Assembly (NCBI GenBank): GCA_964353355.1
Contig: CAYGVT010000045.1
Span: 1 to 51,370, forward strand
Source: CAYGVT01 sp964353355
Lineage (GTDB): Archaea; Thermoplasmatota; DTKX01; GCA-020343715
Direction of reading: 5' to 3'
DNA length: 51,370 nt
Below are positions 14,026 through 22,438 of this stretch, one piece after another. The notes below the pieces were generated by a model. That model was not told the DNA's origin. It searched no databases and was given only the letters and a program-made list of their open reading frames with translations. Position 1 is the first letter of the stretch. Every line of letters begins with the position of its first letter. Position numbers and translations under genes: made by a program.

Positions 14026-15195
14026 CTATGGGTGGGCCGTCCCCAGGGTGGCCGCCAGGGCGCGCGCCTGGACGATGCCGTAGCCGGCACGGTCGTCGTG
14101 GGGCGTCTGCTGGCCCTCCACCTCGAGGGCGGTGGTCATGAGCGCCTCCTTGACCAGCCTCACGGCGTCCAGGTCGCCCCCCTCGGCGCCGTCGTGCAGC
14201 AGCCGCGGCGTGCCCGAGAGGGCGGCCGCGAGCACGGCCGTGACGAAGGCCGTCGCGTGCGACGTGCCCGAGCCCACGGCGTACCTGTCGTCGGAGTAGG
14301 CGGTCGCTATCTCGACGCCCGGCGCCACGACCTCCGGCTTCTCGTTGGGGGCGGTCCAGAGGGCCTTGGTCCCCGAGGACGAGAAGGCCGCCACGCGTCC
14401 GTTCCTGTCCACCGCGCCCACGCACACGACCTGCTGCAGCACGCCCGGGGTGGCCACGTCCCCGTCGTCGCCAGGCCCCCCGTCGTTCCCCGCGGCCGCG
14501 ACCACGAGCACCCCGTTCTGGACGGCCTGGGTGACCGCGTCGCGCGTCCGCGACCCGATGAGCTGGGCGAGGCGCTCGAGCTTGCCGCCGAGGGAGAGGC
14601 TGATGATGTCCGCGCCGTCGGAGTAGCTCCCGTCGCCGTCGGGGTCGAGGCAGAAGTCGATGCCGTCCGCGATGCGACGGTCGTCCGCCATGCCGTCGTC
14701 GCCGATGACCCTGACGACGATGAGCTCGACCCGCGGAGCCCCCCCGCGCAGCTCGCCCTGGGCCGCGATGATGCTCGCCATCGACGTGCCGTGCCCATCC
14801 TCGTCGTATGGCGAGCCCCTGCCCTTGACCAGGTCCTTCCATGCGACCACGCGCGCGCCCTCGAGCGCGGGGTGGCCGGTGTCGACGCCCGTGTCGACGA
14901 TGCCCACCCGGACGCCCTCGCCACGGAGGTCGAGGTCGTAGGCCATGTCGAGCTGGGTCATCTCGTAGGCCCACGCGGTCCGCTCGACCCCAGGGATGCT
15001 GGACAGCAGCAGGATGACGGCGACGGCGATGGCGACCGCGGCGACGGCGGGCCCGATCACGAGCGCCCGGCCCCCGCGCATGGGAGCGCGGGGCCGGTCC
15101 GCGCCCTCGACGGGCCCGGGTCCATCGGCCGGGGGCGTGCGCGCCCCCTCGGGGGCGGCGCCCGCGTCCTCCAGGGGCGTGTCGCCAGCATCCAC
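14026..15195 (-). CDS. membrane-anchored subtilisin-like serine protease
   Basis: About 389 residues. A cytoplasmic Pro/Gly-rich start is followed by one membrane helix (about 44-66) and an extracellular S8 protease domain. The catalytic triad is visible: Asp101 in GIVDTGVDTGHP, His135 in DGHGTSMAS, Ser312 in GSGTSHATA; the oxyanion Asn237 is in AAAGNDGG. No I9-type propeptide is seen, so the enzyme may fold without one or be a signalling protease. Start choice: an ATG at 15219 overlaps the TATA box (CCTTTTTATG, 15217-15226), whereas the in-frame GTG at 15195 lies 26 bp below it, as for a leaderless mRNA; GTG is preferred. It is a single gene upstream of TrmB. Target unknown. Confidence 0.9.
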   Translation of the reverse strand: MDAGDTPLEDAGAAPEGARTPPADGPGPVEGADRPRAPMRGGRALVIGPAVAAVAIAVAVILLLSSIPGVERTAWAYEMTQLDMAYDLDLRGEGVRVGIVDTGVDTGHPALEGARVVAWKDLVKGRGSPYDEDGHGTSMASIIAAQGELRGGAPRVELIVVRVIGDDGMADDRRIADGIDFCLDPDGDGSYSDGADIISLSLGGKLERLAQLIGSRTRDAVTQAVQNGVLVVAAAGNDGGPGDDGDVATPGVLQQVVCVGAVDRNGRVAAFSSSGTKALWTAPNEKPEVVAPGVEIATAYSDDRYAVGSGTSHATAFVTAVLAAALSGTPRLLHDGAEGGDLDAVRLVKEALMTTALEVEGQQTPHDDRAGYGIVQARALAATLGTAHP

Positions 15196-15216
15196 GATGC
15201 TTGAATGGGATGCGCG

Positions 15217-15226
15217 CATAAAAAGG
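15217..15226 (-). promoter_or_regulatory. TATA box of the subtilase gene
   Basis: CCTTTTTATG on the minus strand overlaps a possible upstream ATG and lies about 26 bp before the in-frame GTG at 15195. This is the main evidence for the shorter start. Confidence 0.5.
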
Positions 15227-15264
15227 CACTCCTGGGGGCGGGCGGTGGGCCGCGCGGCGCGACG

Positions 15265-15654
15265 CTAGGACGGTTGCCCCGCGCGCCCTAGCTGCAATGC
15301 CAGGACCCTGTCGACGGCGTCGATGAGCGCATCCATCCCGAAGGGCTTGGCGATGTAGCCCATGGCGCCGCCGAGCAGGGCGGCCTTGGCGATGCTGAAG
15401 TCGGCCGTCAGGAACAGGATCCTCGCCGACGGATCGAGCGACAGTATCTCGCGCATGGCCGCCATGCCGTCCTTCACGGGCATGCGGTGGTCCATGAGGA
15501 CGAGCCCGGGCTTCCGGGGCATCCTCCGGTACGACTCGACGGCCGCCTCGCCGTCGAGGGCGGTCGCGACGACCTCGTGGCCCTTCCGGGTCAGGACCTC
15601 CGCGTAGAGGTCCTGGAGGAACTCCTCGTCCTCGACGATCATCACCGTGGTCAT
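15265..15654 (-). CDS. stand-alone response regulator receiver domain
   Basis: 129 residues, a single CheY-like domain. The acidic pocket (VEDEE, residues 7-11), phosphoacceptor Asp55 (VLMDHRMP), Thr83 (LFLTAD) and Lys103 (AKPF) are all present, so it should be phosphorylatable. There is no output domain, so signalling must go through protein contact or a phosphorelay. The ATG overlaps the stop of the upstream histidine-kinase-like gene (ATGA), which is the obvious phosphodonor candidate. Receiver function is secure; target unknown. Confidence 0.9.
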   Translation of the reverse strand: MTTVMIVEDEEFLQDLYAEVLTRKGHEVVATALDGEAAVESYRRMPRKPGLVLMDHRMPVKDGMAAMREILSLDPSARILFLTADFSIAKAALLGGAMGYIAKPFGMDALIDAVDRVLALQLGRAGQPS

Positions 15655-16367
15655 GCGCTCCCCCACGCTGGCATGTCTATGACGAGCTGGGAGCCGACGG
15701 ACCCTGAGATGCGCTCGAGCCTGGCGCTCGCGCCGTAGTGCCCGAGCAGCTCCCGGACGAGCGACACGCTCGAGGCCGCCCGGGTCCTGCCGGGCTGCGT
15801 CCGTGTCGCCGTGAGCGCGTCCGTCACGCGCGGGTCGAGCGCGAACCCCTCGCTCGAGAGGCTGAGCAGCACGCGGTCGCCCTCGTGCCTGGCGCCCATG
15901 CGGAGCAGGCACTCGCGGTCGGGCGGTGCCCCCTCCACGAGCAGTACCAGCAGCTGCGTCAGCGCCTCCGTGAGCAGCGCATCCGCCCTCACGCGCGGCG
16001 CGGCGGCGAGCCCCTCCGTGGAGATGACGATGTGGTGGGTGAAGAACACGCCCTCGACAGCGCTCCTCGCGGCCTCGACGGCCCTGTCGAGATTGACGGG
16101 CGCGGGCTTGGCGGTGGCCTGCTCGGTCTTGGCCAGGAGCGCGCGCACCTGCAGCAGCAGCCGCGCGCTGCGGCCCAGCGCCTCCACCGTCCGGTAGATG
16201 AGGCGCTTCTCGGCCTCGTCGAGGTGCTCGGACCTCCCCAGGAGCTCCAGGAACCCGAGCGCGGCCTGCTGGTGGTTGGCGAGGTCGTGGCTGAGCATGT
16301 CCATGAGCTCCAGCCGTCCCGCGCCTGTCGCGGTCGATTGCGCGCCCTCGCCCTTCGCCAAGGCCAT
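15651..16367 (-). CDS. soluble histidine-kinase-like protein with degenerate ATP-binding domain
   Basis: About 238 residues. His27 lies in DMLSHDLANHQQAALGFLELL, a DHp-type H box. The helix pair continues to about residue 90, then a HATPase-like fold follows. The usual N box Asn is missing (LLTEALTQLLVLLVEGAP), and the G1/G2 boxes are not recognisable: where DxGxG is expected, SLSSEGFALDP is found. No sensor domain or membrane segment exists. The pattern fits a histidine phosphotransferase (Spo0B/ChpT-like) or a kinase with an altered nucleotide site. The ATG at 16367 is chosen because GGAG lies just upstream and a TATA-like CATATAC lies about 32 bp upstream. The stop overlaps the response regulator start. 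Confidence 0.75.
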   Translation of the reverse strand: MALAKGEGAQSTATGAGRLELMDMLSHDLANHQQAALGFLELLGRSEHLDEAEKRLIYRTVEALGRSARLLLQVRALLAKTEQATAKPAPVNLDRAVEAARSAVEGVFFTHHIVISTEGLAAAPRVRADALLTEALTQLLVLLVEGAPPDRECLLRMGARHEGDRVLLSLSSEGFALDPRVTDALTATRTQPGRTRAASSVSLVRELLGHYGASARLERISGSVGSQLVIDMPAWGSA

Positions 16368-16540
16368 CGCTCCGCGCCCTCTCAAGAGATGGCCAGGGTA
16401 TATGATGTTTGCCCCCTCAGTTCCGGTGCCTGATAATATCCGCTCGGCAGGGCCAGTGGGCGCGCCGCGCGGGCACGGCGCCCCTCGGTGGACGGCAAAT
16501 TTATGAGGGGGCAGCCCGTTCATGCGTTCGAGGGCTTGGC

Positions 16541-17572
16541 ATGAGGTTCGGAGCGCTCACCGGAGGGGGCGACGCCCCCGGTCTCAACCACGCGCTGCGC
16601 GCGCTCGTGGTCAGGGGCAAGGAGCTCGGCCACGAGGTCGTGGGCTTCCGCGACGGATGGAAGGGCGTGCTCGAGGGCGACACGGTCCCGCTCGAGCCGG
16701 AGGACTTCGAGGGCATGCACGACAGGGGCGGCACGATGCTGGGCACCTCGCGGACGAACGTGTTCAAGGTCGAGCGGGGGCCGGAGAGGGTCAAAGAGCA
16801 GCTCGCAAGGCACGGCATCGACGTGCTCGTGGGCATCGGCGGCGAGGACACCCTGGGGGTGCTCCACAGGCTGGCGGGCCTGGGCGTCGCGTGCGTGGCC
16901 ATCCCCAAGACCGTCGACAACGACCTGGACGCGACCGACTTCACCATCGGCTTCGACACGGCCATCTCGCGCGCCACGGAGGCCATCGACAACCTCCACA
17001 CGACGGCGCAGTCCCACCACCGGTGCATGGTGGTCGAGGTCATGGGCCGGCACGCTGGCTGGATGACCTGGTACGCGGGCATCGCGGGCGGGGCCCACGC
17101 CATCCTCCTGCCGGAGGAGCCCTTCGACCTCGACGCGGTGTGCGACGTCGTCAGGAGGCGGTCGGGGCCGGACGGGCGGGGCTACTCCATCATCGCCGTC
17201 TCGGAGGGGGCCACGCTCAAGCAGGCCGGTGGCGAGGTCCACAAGGACAAGAGCCTGGACGCCTTCGGCCACGTCAAGCTGGGCGGCATAGGCGAGAGCC
17301 TGGCCGAGCTCATCGAGGAGCGCACCCGCGTCGAGACGCGCTCGGTCGTGCTCGGCCACCTGCAGCGCGGCGGACCCCCCACGTGCCTGGACCGCGTCCT
17401 GGCCACGCAGCTCGGCTGGCGCGCCGCGGAGCTGGCGCACGCGCGCGCGTTCGGCAGGATGGCGGCCGTCCGCGGCGGGGGCATCGTGGACGTCGACCTG
17501 TCCGTGGCCGTGGGCAGGCTGAAGAGGGTCGACGGGGACCGCGTCGCACTCTCGCGTGGCCTGTGGGGCTGA
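16541..17572 (+). CDS. 6-phosphofructokinase, PfkA family, residues of the PPi-dependent type
   Basis: 343 residues. Family motifs: TGGGDAPGLNH (phosphoryl-donor loop), MLGTSR, GIGGEDTLG, PKTVDNDL, GRHAGW, and a C-terminal HLQRGGPPT (fructose-6-phosphate site). Two positions decide the phosphoryl donor. Where ATP enzymes have Gly in GGDGS, this has Asp103 (GGED), and where E. coli has Gly in PGTIDND, this has Lys123 (PKTVDND); Asp plus Lys is characteristic of pyrophosphate-dependent enzymes. That donor assignment is inference from known family rules. The ATG follows GAGGG, and a TATA-like TTTATG lies about 40 bp upstream. A single gene at a divergent boundary. Most archaeal glycolytic kinases are of another family, so lateral acquisition from bacteria is likely. 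Confidence 0.88.
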   Translation: MRFGALTGGGDAPGLNHALRALVVRGKELGHEVVGFRDGWKGVLEGDTVPLEPEDFEGMHDRGGTMLGTSRTNVFKVERGPERVKEQLARHGIDVLVGIGGEDTLGVLHRLAGLGVACVAIPKTVDNDLDATDFTIGFDTAISRATEAIDNLHTTAQSHHRCMVVEVMGRHAGWMTWYAGIAGGAHAILLPEEPFDLDAVCDVVRRRSGPDGRGYSIIAVSEGATLKQAGGEVHKDKSLDAFGHVKLGGIGESLAELIEERTRVETRSVVLGHLQRGGPPTCLDRVLATQLGWRAAELAHARAFGRMAAVRGGGIVDVDLSVAVGRLKRVDGDRVALSRGLWG

Positions 17573-17639
17573 GCGGCGACCACGGAAGAGGGGCCCGCCC
17601 GCCCCGACGGCCACCTGGCCATGCGGCAGGCGGGGGCCC

Positions 17640-18257
17640 CTACATCCCCGACCGCCCGCCCGTCACGGGGGCGACCTCGAACGGCGCCCCGTGGCCGGGG
17701 ACGACGGTCCTCGCGACGGCGGCGATGGCCTCCAGGCTGCGCATGGCCACCTCGCGGTCGTAGTGCAGCCCCGGCGGCACACGCTTGCGCAGGTTGTCCT
17801 CGGTGGGCAGCGCGTCGCCCGCCAGGACCCATGGCCCCTCCTCGGCCTCGACCAGGACGGACATGTGTCCGCGCGTGTGGCCCGGGGTCATGAACGCCCT
17901 CACGCCCGGGGCCAGGACGGAGCCGCCGTCCAGGTGCCGCACGCGGTCGCGGCCGCGGCGGGGCTCGCCCTCGAGCGCGTGGAGGACCACCTCGGCACGG
18001 CCGAACCTGTCGTTGCCGCCGGTGTGGTCGATGTGGTTGTGGGTGTTGAAAACCATGTCGACGTCGCCGGGCCCCAGCCCCTCGCGGGCCAGCGCCGCGA
18101 GCACCGCGCCCGCGTCGCGCGGCAGCGCCGTGTCCACGACGATTCGCACGTCCCCCGCGAGCACGAGCGAGACCGACGAGCTCGCGTCGACCACGGTCCC
18201 CACCTCGTCCCTGAGCACGGAGCCGGCCTTGAGCAGACGCACGACGGGCGCCGTCAC
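17640..18257 (-). CDS. metallo-beta-lactamase fold hydrolase
   Basis: About 205 residues, a compact single-domain MBL protein. Motifs: THNHIDHTGGN (HxHxDH zinc ligands), TPGHTRGHMSVL (next His), LAGDAL (bridging Asp) and VPGHG (last His). This set fits glyoxalase-II-like or general MBL hydrolases; nothing identifies the substrate. The GTG at 18257 overlaps the tldE stop (GTGA) and is the only start consistent with the N-terminal strand. It is the last gene of the tldD-tldE-MBL operon, so a function linked to TldD/E peptide processing or detoxification is possible. Confidence 0.85.
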   Translation of the reverse strand: MTAPVVRLLKAGSVLRDEVGTVVDASSSVSLVLAGDVRIVVDTALPRDAGAVLAALAREGLGPGDVDMVFNTHNHIDHTGGNDRFGRAEVVLHALEGEPRRGRDRVRHLDGGSVLAPGVRAFMTPGHTRGHMSVLVEAEEGPWVLAGDALPTEDNLRKRVPPGLHYDREVAMRSLEAIAAVARTVVPGHGAPFEVAPVTGGRSGM

Positions 18258-19630
18258 GGGGTCACCACCACGCCGGAGGCGCCCACCCAGGGCACCACGA
18301 TGCACGCGCTCGACATCCCCCCGCCGCACTGGCGCGGCGCCCCCCCGGTGCCCAGGACCGACCGGAGCAGGGCCCCCACGTTCCCCGCGAGCATCAGGGG
18401 CTCGCGCACCCCGAGGAGCTCTCCGTGCCTGATCTCGTAGGGCATCGTCGAGCTCACGGAGAAGTCCATCGTCGACGCGTTCGCGGTGTGCGCGCCCAGC
18501 ACGTCGTGGACGAGCACGCCGCGGTCGACCTCCGCGACGAGGTCCTCCAGCGCTCCCCTGGAGGGCGCCTCGAACAGGAGGTTGGTCACGTAGGCGTCCG
18601 GCTGCGCCTTCCACCCCCCGCCGCCGCCCCCGCCGCGCACGGCGGAGCCCGTGCCCTCGACCCCGTACTCGTGCGCGGAGAGCGCGTCGTAGAGGAAGCC
18701 CCTGAGCACCCCCGAGCCGACCAGCGCGTTCCTGCGCGTGGGTGTGCCCTCGTCGTCGGCGCGCCCGCTGTTGAGCCCGCCCGGCATGGTGGGGTCGTCG
18801 CAGATGCTCACCCCTTCCGCGGCCACCCGCTCGCCGGCCTTGCCGGTCCACGCGGACTCGCCGCGCTGGGCCGCGTCGCCGATGACGGCCGGGACGACCG
18901 TGTGCTCGAGCAGCTCCGCGACGGCCGTCGGGCGGAGCACGACCGTCATCTCACCCCCGGCCCCGAGGGGCACGGCCCCCTGGGCATCCACGGCCATGCG
19001 CGCGGCCGCCGCGCCGACCGCGGACGCGTCCACGTCGCGGGCCCGGGAGCTCAGCGACTCCAGCCCCGTCGACGTCGTCCGGTCGCGCAGCACCACGTAG
19101 GCGGTGGCGTTCATGCTCGTGCCCGCGCTCGCGACCGATATCCCCTCCGAGCTGGCGATCGCTGCCGCGCCCCTGCCGACGCTCACGCCCCCGCCGACCA
19201 CGATGACGCCCGGGTGCACCGCCTTGGCGGCGTCGACCAGCTCGCCCGCGAGGGCCACGGCCTCGGACGGCTCCATCGCCTCGATGCGCGGGTCGCGGAG
19301 CCCCCCCACCTCGGGGTAGGGCCTGCCCCCCGCGGGAAGCGAGAACCCGCGCGCGGGCGACAGGCGGGAGAGCCCGAGCGCGCGCTCGGCCGCGGCCGCG
19401 ATGCGGGCGGGGTCGGACGCGAACGCGAAGCCGAGCCTCCCGTCGCGCACGACGCGCAGCCCCACGCCGGACTCGGACACCCCGTTGGTGTACGTCACGC
19501 GGTCGCGCTCGACGTCCACGCCCACGAACGCCCCGGCGACCGCGAAGGCCTCGGCCTGGCCCGCGCCCCTCGCCAGCGCGGCCCGGACCGCGTCCTCGGC
19601 CCGCGAGAGCAGCGCCTGGGGGTCCTGCAG
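18254..19630 (-). CDS. tldE: TldE/PmbA family subunit, apparent CTG start
   Basis: About 458 residues, homologous to PmbA/TldE, the non-catalytic partner of TldD in a heterodimeric metallopeptidase that trims unfolded or modified peptides. Motifs include RDRVTYTNGVSESGVGLRV near the start, CDDPTMPGGLNSGRADDEGT centrally and THTANASTMDFS-like residues near the end. A seven-glycine run lies in the region normally conserved around the substrate cleft (GSAVRGGGGGGGWK). No ATG, GTG or TTG exists in frame between the tldD stop and the first conserved helix (DPQALLSRAEDAV). A CTG at 19630, eight bases after GAGG, fits the homologous N-terminus. An alternative is +1 slippage from tldD at a G7 run just upstream. 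Family call secure; start open. Confidence 0.88.
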   Translation of the reverse strand: MQDPQALLSRAEDAVRAALARGAGQAEAFAVAGAFVGVDVERDRVTYTNGVSESGVGLRVVRDGRLGFAFASDPARIAAAAERALGLSRLSPARGFSLPAGGRPYPEVGGLRDPRIEAMEPSEAVALAGELVDAAKAVHPGVIVVGGGVSVGRGAAAIASSEGISVASAGTSMNATAYVVLRDRTTSTGLESLSSRARDVDASAVGAAAARMAVDAQGAVPLGAGGEMTVVLRPTAVAELLEHTVVPAVIGDAAQRGESAWTGKAGERVAAEGVSICDDPTMPGGLNSGRADDEGTPTRRNALVGSGVLRGFLYDALSAHEYGVEGTGSAVRGGGGGGGWKAQPDAYVTNLLFEAPSRGALEDLVAEVDRGVLVHDVLGAHTANASTMDFSVSSTMPYEIRHGELLGVREPLMLAGNVGALLRSVLGTGGAPRQCGGGMSSACIVVPWVGASGVVVTP

Positions 19631-19640
19631 CGCGCGCGCC

Positions 19641-21026
19641 TCACATCCCCCCCACGACCGCGTCTTGCACGCGCACGTGCGGTCCCCCGTCCCCCACGGG
19701 CACGTGCTGGCCCTTGCCGCAGTAGCCGGGGCTCCCGGCCCTGGGGTCATTGCCGACCGCGTCCACGTTGCGGAGCGTCTCCAGGATGGAGCCCATGAGC
19801 GCGACGTCGCGCAGCGGGCGGCCCAGCTCGCCATCCCGCACCTCGAACGCCTCCTCCGCGCCGAACTGGAACGTCCCCTTGGCCGTGTCGACCTGGCCCC
19901 CGCGCGTGCCCTTGACGTATATCCCCCGTTTGATGCCCTCCAGGAGCTCCTCGAACGAGCGGTCGCCCCCCCCGAGGCAGGTGTTGCTCATGCGCACGAG
20001 CGGCCGCGACGCGTGGTCCTGCGCGCGCGCCCCGCCGTTGGGCTCGGCACCGAGCCTGGCGGCCGTCTCGCGGCTGTGGATGAAGGCGGCGAGCACGCCG
20101 CGCACCATCAGGTCCTTGCGCCTCGCGCGCACGCCCTCGTCGTCGAACGGGAACGAGCCGAACGCGCCTGGGAGCGTGGGGTCGTCGAAAATGGAGACGA
20201 GGGGCGAGCCGAGCTGCTGCCCGAGCCGGTCCGCGAGCATGCTCTCGCCCGCGAGCACGAGGTCGGCCTCGCAGGCGTGGCCGAAGGCCTCGTGGACCAG
20301 CACGCCCGCGAGGTCGGGGTCGATGACGGCCGGCATGCGCCCGGCGCCCGGCGCCGCCGCGTCGAGCAGCCGCTCGACCGACCGCGCCGCCCTGGCCGCC
20401 TCCTCGACGGGCGTCGGCGACGCGAGGCACTCGAGGCCCCCCACCCCGCCGACGCGCGCGAGCAGCGACGCGGACCGCCCCTCCTTCCTGCCCACGATGC
20501 TGGCGCCCGCGACAACCCGCGCGAGGCCCCACACGAGGCGCGTGCCATCGGACGTCTCGAGCTCGACGCGCTTGCGCGCGTCCGCGTAGCTCGACGTGAC
20601 GGTCACGACGTGCGCGCCCCCGCGCGCGGCCGCCTCGACCTCGCGCAGCATCGCGAGCTTGTCCTCGATGGGCATGTCCCTGGGGTCCCTCCTGGGCTCC
20701 CAGACGACCTCGGCGACCTCCGGGCGCACCTCGGCCATCCGGGCGCCCTCCCCCGCCCTCGCGCGAGAGGCGCGGGCCATGGACATCGCGGCGTCGAGCG
20801 CCGCCTCCCCCGCGGCGGCACGGAGCTCGTTGGCGGACGCGAACCCCCAGCTGCCCTCCACGAGCACGCGCACGCCGAAGCCCGCCTCGGCCCCCTCGAC
20901 GGCCTGCTTGAGCTCGCCGTCCTTGAGCTCGAGGCTGGTGGATTCTACCGAGACGACGCGCAAGTCAGCGTAGGACGCCCCGTCGCGCGTCGCCCGCCCG
21001 ATGAGCCCCTCGAGCGCGCTGTGCAC
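19641..21026 (-). CDS. tldD: TldD family metallopeptidase subunit
   Basis: 461 residues. The metal site VHEAFGHACEAD (His245, Glu246, His250) and a downstream YCGKGQ segment with a potential Cys ligand match TldD, the catalytic subunit of the TldD/TldE protease. Other conserved parts: RMPAVIDPDLAGVLVHEAFG, FDDPTLPGAFGSFPFDDEG and RMSNTCLGGGD. The start is GTG at 21026; no clear ribosome site is seen. The gene is followed by tldE and an MBL hydrolase in a tight minus-strand operon. No RiPP-like small precursor gene is visible nearby, so the physiological substrate is unknown. Confidence 0.93.
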   Translation of the reverse strand: MHSALEGLIGRATRDGASYADLRVVSVESTSLELKDGELKQAVEGAEAGFGVRVLVEGSWGFASANELRAAAGEAALDAAMSMARASRARAGEGARMAEVRPEVAEVVWEPRRDPRDMPIEDKLAMLREVEAAARGGAHVVTVTSSYADARKRVELETSDGTRLVWGLARVVAGASIVGRKEGRSASLLARVGGVGGLECLASPTPVEEAARAARSVERLLDAAAPGAGRMPAVIDPDLAGVLVHEAFGHACEADLVLAGESMLADRLGQQLGSPLVSIFDDPTLPGAFGSFPFDDEGVRARRKDLMVRGVLAAFIHSRETAARLGAEPNGGARAQDHASRPLVRMSNTCLGGGDRSFEELLEGIKRGIYVKGTRGGQVDTAKGTFQFGAEEAFEVRDGELGRPLRDVALMGSILETLRNVDAVGNDPRAGSPGYCGKGQHVPVGDGGPHVRVQDAVVGGM

Positions 21027-21071
21027 GGGGATGGGACCGACCTGCGCGGGGAAAAGGCTTCCGCCCCTCCG

Positions 21072-21581
21072 TCAGAGCGTGGCCTCGAAGTCCTTCTCGA
21101 GGATGCGCAGCTCGCGCGGCTCGATGGTGTGCTCGTCGATGGTGACGAGCAGCACGGAGTGCGAGACGGTGACCTTGTCGTTGATCGAGTGCAGCAGCCG
21201 GAGGATGGCCTCGAACCCGTTGTTCGAGATGAGGTACTCGAGCCCGTCGATGCTCACGACCCCGCGCGGCGAGGACCTGAGGAAGTCGATGATGGCCATG
21301 TGCAGCATGCTGATGTTCGTGGGGTTGACGCACCTGTCGTAGCCGACCGTGTTGGTCGTCATCCAGACGAACTGCCCCTTCTTGACCCCGTGCTGCGCCG
21401 CCACCTTGTGCGGGTAGGTGCGCGAGATGCACAAGCCCGCCTCCATCTGCTCGACGAGGGCGTTGTAGACCGAGTAGAGCTTGGTCGACGTGCGGTCCTT
21501 GATGAGGTAGGACCCGCCCCCGTGCAGCCTCACGCCATCGATGGTGGCGATGGGGGGCTCGGGCGCCTTGGTCTCGGGCAT
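21072..21581 (-). CDS. DUF835 domain protein
   Basis: 169 residues. The DUF835 domain covers about 35-165: GLCISRTYPHKVAAQHG, then FVWMTTNT, then RGVVSIDGLEYLISNNGF (the acidic SIDGLEYL segment), then VLLVTIDEHTIEPREL. DUF835 is common in Thermoplasmata and Thermococci, often beside KaiC-like and signalling proteins, and folds like the RecA/KaiC-related superfamily but lacks a P loop. The ATG follows a TATA element (GTTTTTATACG) by about 33 bp. The upstream residues 1-34 are a Pro/Lys-rich start. It stands alone between tldD and a flavodoxin. Function uncharacterised; the domain call is good. Confidence 0.85.
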   Translation of the reverse strand: MPETKAPEPPIATIDGVRLHGGGSYLIKDRTSTKLYSVYNALVEQMEAGLCISRTYPHKVAAQHGVKKGQFVWMTTNTVGYDRCVNPTNISMLHMAIIDFLRSSPRGVVSIDGLEYLISNNGFEAILRLLHSINDKVTVSHSVLLVTIDEHTIEPRELRILEKDFEATL

Positions 21582-21662
21582 GCTGCTCGCCAGTGCAACT
21601 GTCTGGCCGTATAAAAACCGTTCGGAGCCCCTCCCGCGCCTCGCGGGGGGGCCGCCAGCGCC

Positions 21663-22163
21663 CTACGGCCCCTGTGGGAGCAGCTCGTCCAGGAACGCGC
21701 GCGCCATCTCGCGGTGGCGCCCTCGGTCCTTGCGGGAGGCCGTGAGATGGGCCTTCACGTCGAGCCCCTTCGAGGATGCGTGCTCCGCCATCGCTGGCGC
21801 GAAGTCCTCCGCGCGGTCGGACTGCGAGTTGCAGCTCACGAACACGCCCGCCGGCTTGCCCTCGAGCCCCTTGGCGCGGTCCAGGTAGGTGCGCACGAAG
21901 GGCGCGAACCTGCCCGCCCACACGGGCGCGCCCACCACGACCACGTCGGCGCCCGAGAGGTCGAGCTCGCCCTCCGGGTTGCAGATCTCGGCCTCCCTGC
22001 GCCCCGACGCGAGGCCCAGGCAGCCGAAGAAGCCAGGCTCGCGGCTGTGCACGATGGACACGAGGCGGACCGTGTGCTCCCTGGCCCTGAGCTCCTCCGC
22101 GAGGAGGTCGGCCAAGGCCTGGGTGTTACCGGTCCTGGTGTAGTATGCGATGACCACATCCAT
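21663..22163 (-). CDS. flavodoxin-like protein
   Basis: 166 residues with the FMN phosphate-binding loop YYTRTGNTQALAD at residues 7-19, a second loop VGAPVWAGRFAPFV near 78-90, and a third loop CNSQSDRAED. These are the three FMN contacts of flavodoxins. It probably carries electrons or acts as an NAD(P)H:quinone-type reductase partner in the cytoplasm. The ATG at 22163 follows GGGGGAG; a TATA (CCTTATATTC) near 22216-22225 gives a leader of about 30 bases. It is divergent from the next gene at 22439. Flavin supply may come from the riboflavin operon of the same segment. Confidence 0.85.
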   Translation of the reverse strand: MDVVIAYYTRTGNTQALADLLAEELRAREHTVRLVSIVHSREPGFFGCLGLASGRREAEICNPEGELDLSGADVVVVGAPVWAGRFAPFVRTYLDRAKGLEGKPAGVFVSCNSQSDRAEDFAPAMAEHASSKGLDVKAHLTASRKDRGRHREMARAFLDELLPQGP

Positions 22164-22438
22164 CCTGTGCTCCCCCGGCACGCGCTCGTTCCGCGGCAAT
22201 ATCGCCTCGCAGAGAATATAAGGTTGTGCCCGGCTGCCGCGCACGGCCCGGAGACCGGTGCGCGCGGGGGGGCAGGGCGAAGGTGGGGGGGACGGCCCCC
22301 GGGACATCCCCGTGCCGGGGGCCCAGGGAGGTGCGCTGGGCCGAAAGCCATATGAACGGCGAGGTCCCTTCCAGACGTGCCAGACCGTACGGTCAAGCGG
22401 TACGACCTGGCCAGCCCCAGGGCCCAAAGGGATGGACG

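Noticed and set aside
16409..16540. N-terminal extension of phosphofructokinase
   Set aside because: It would span the TATA box and encode unconserved residues; the ATG at 16541 matches the family N-terminus MRFGALTGGG.
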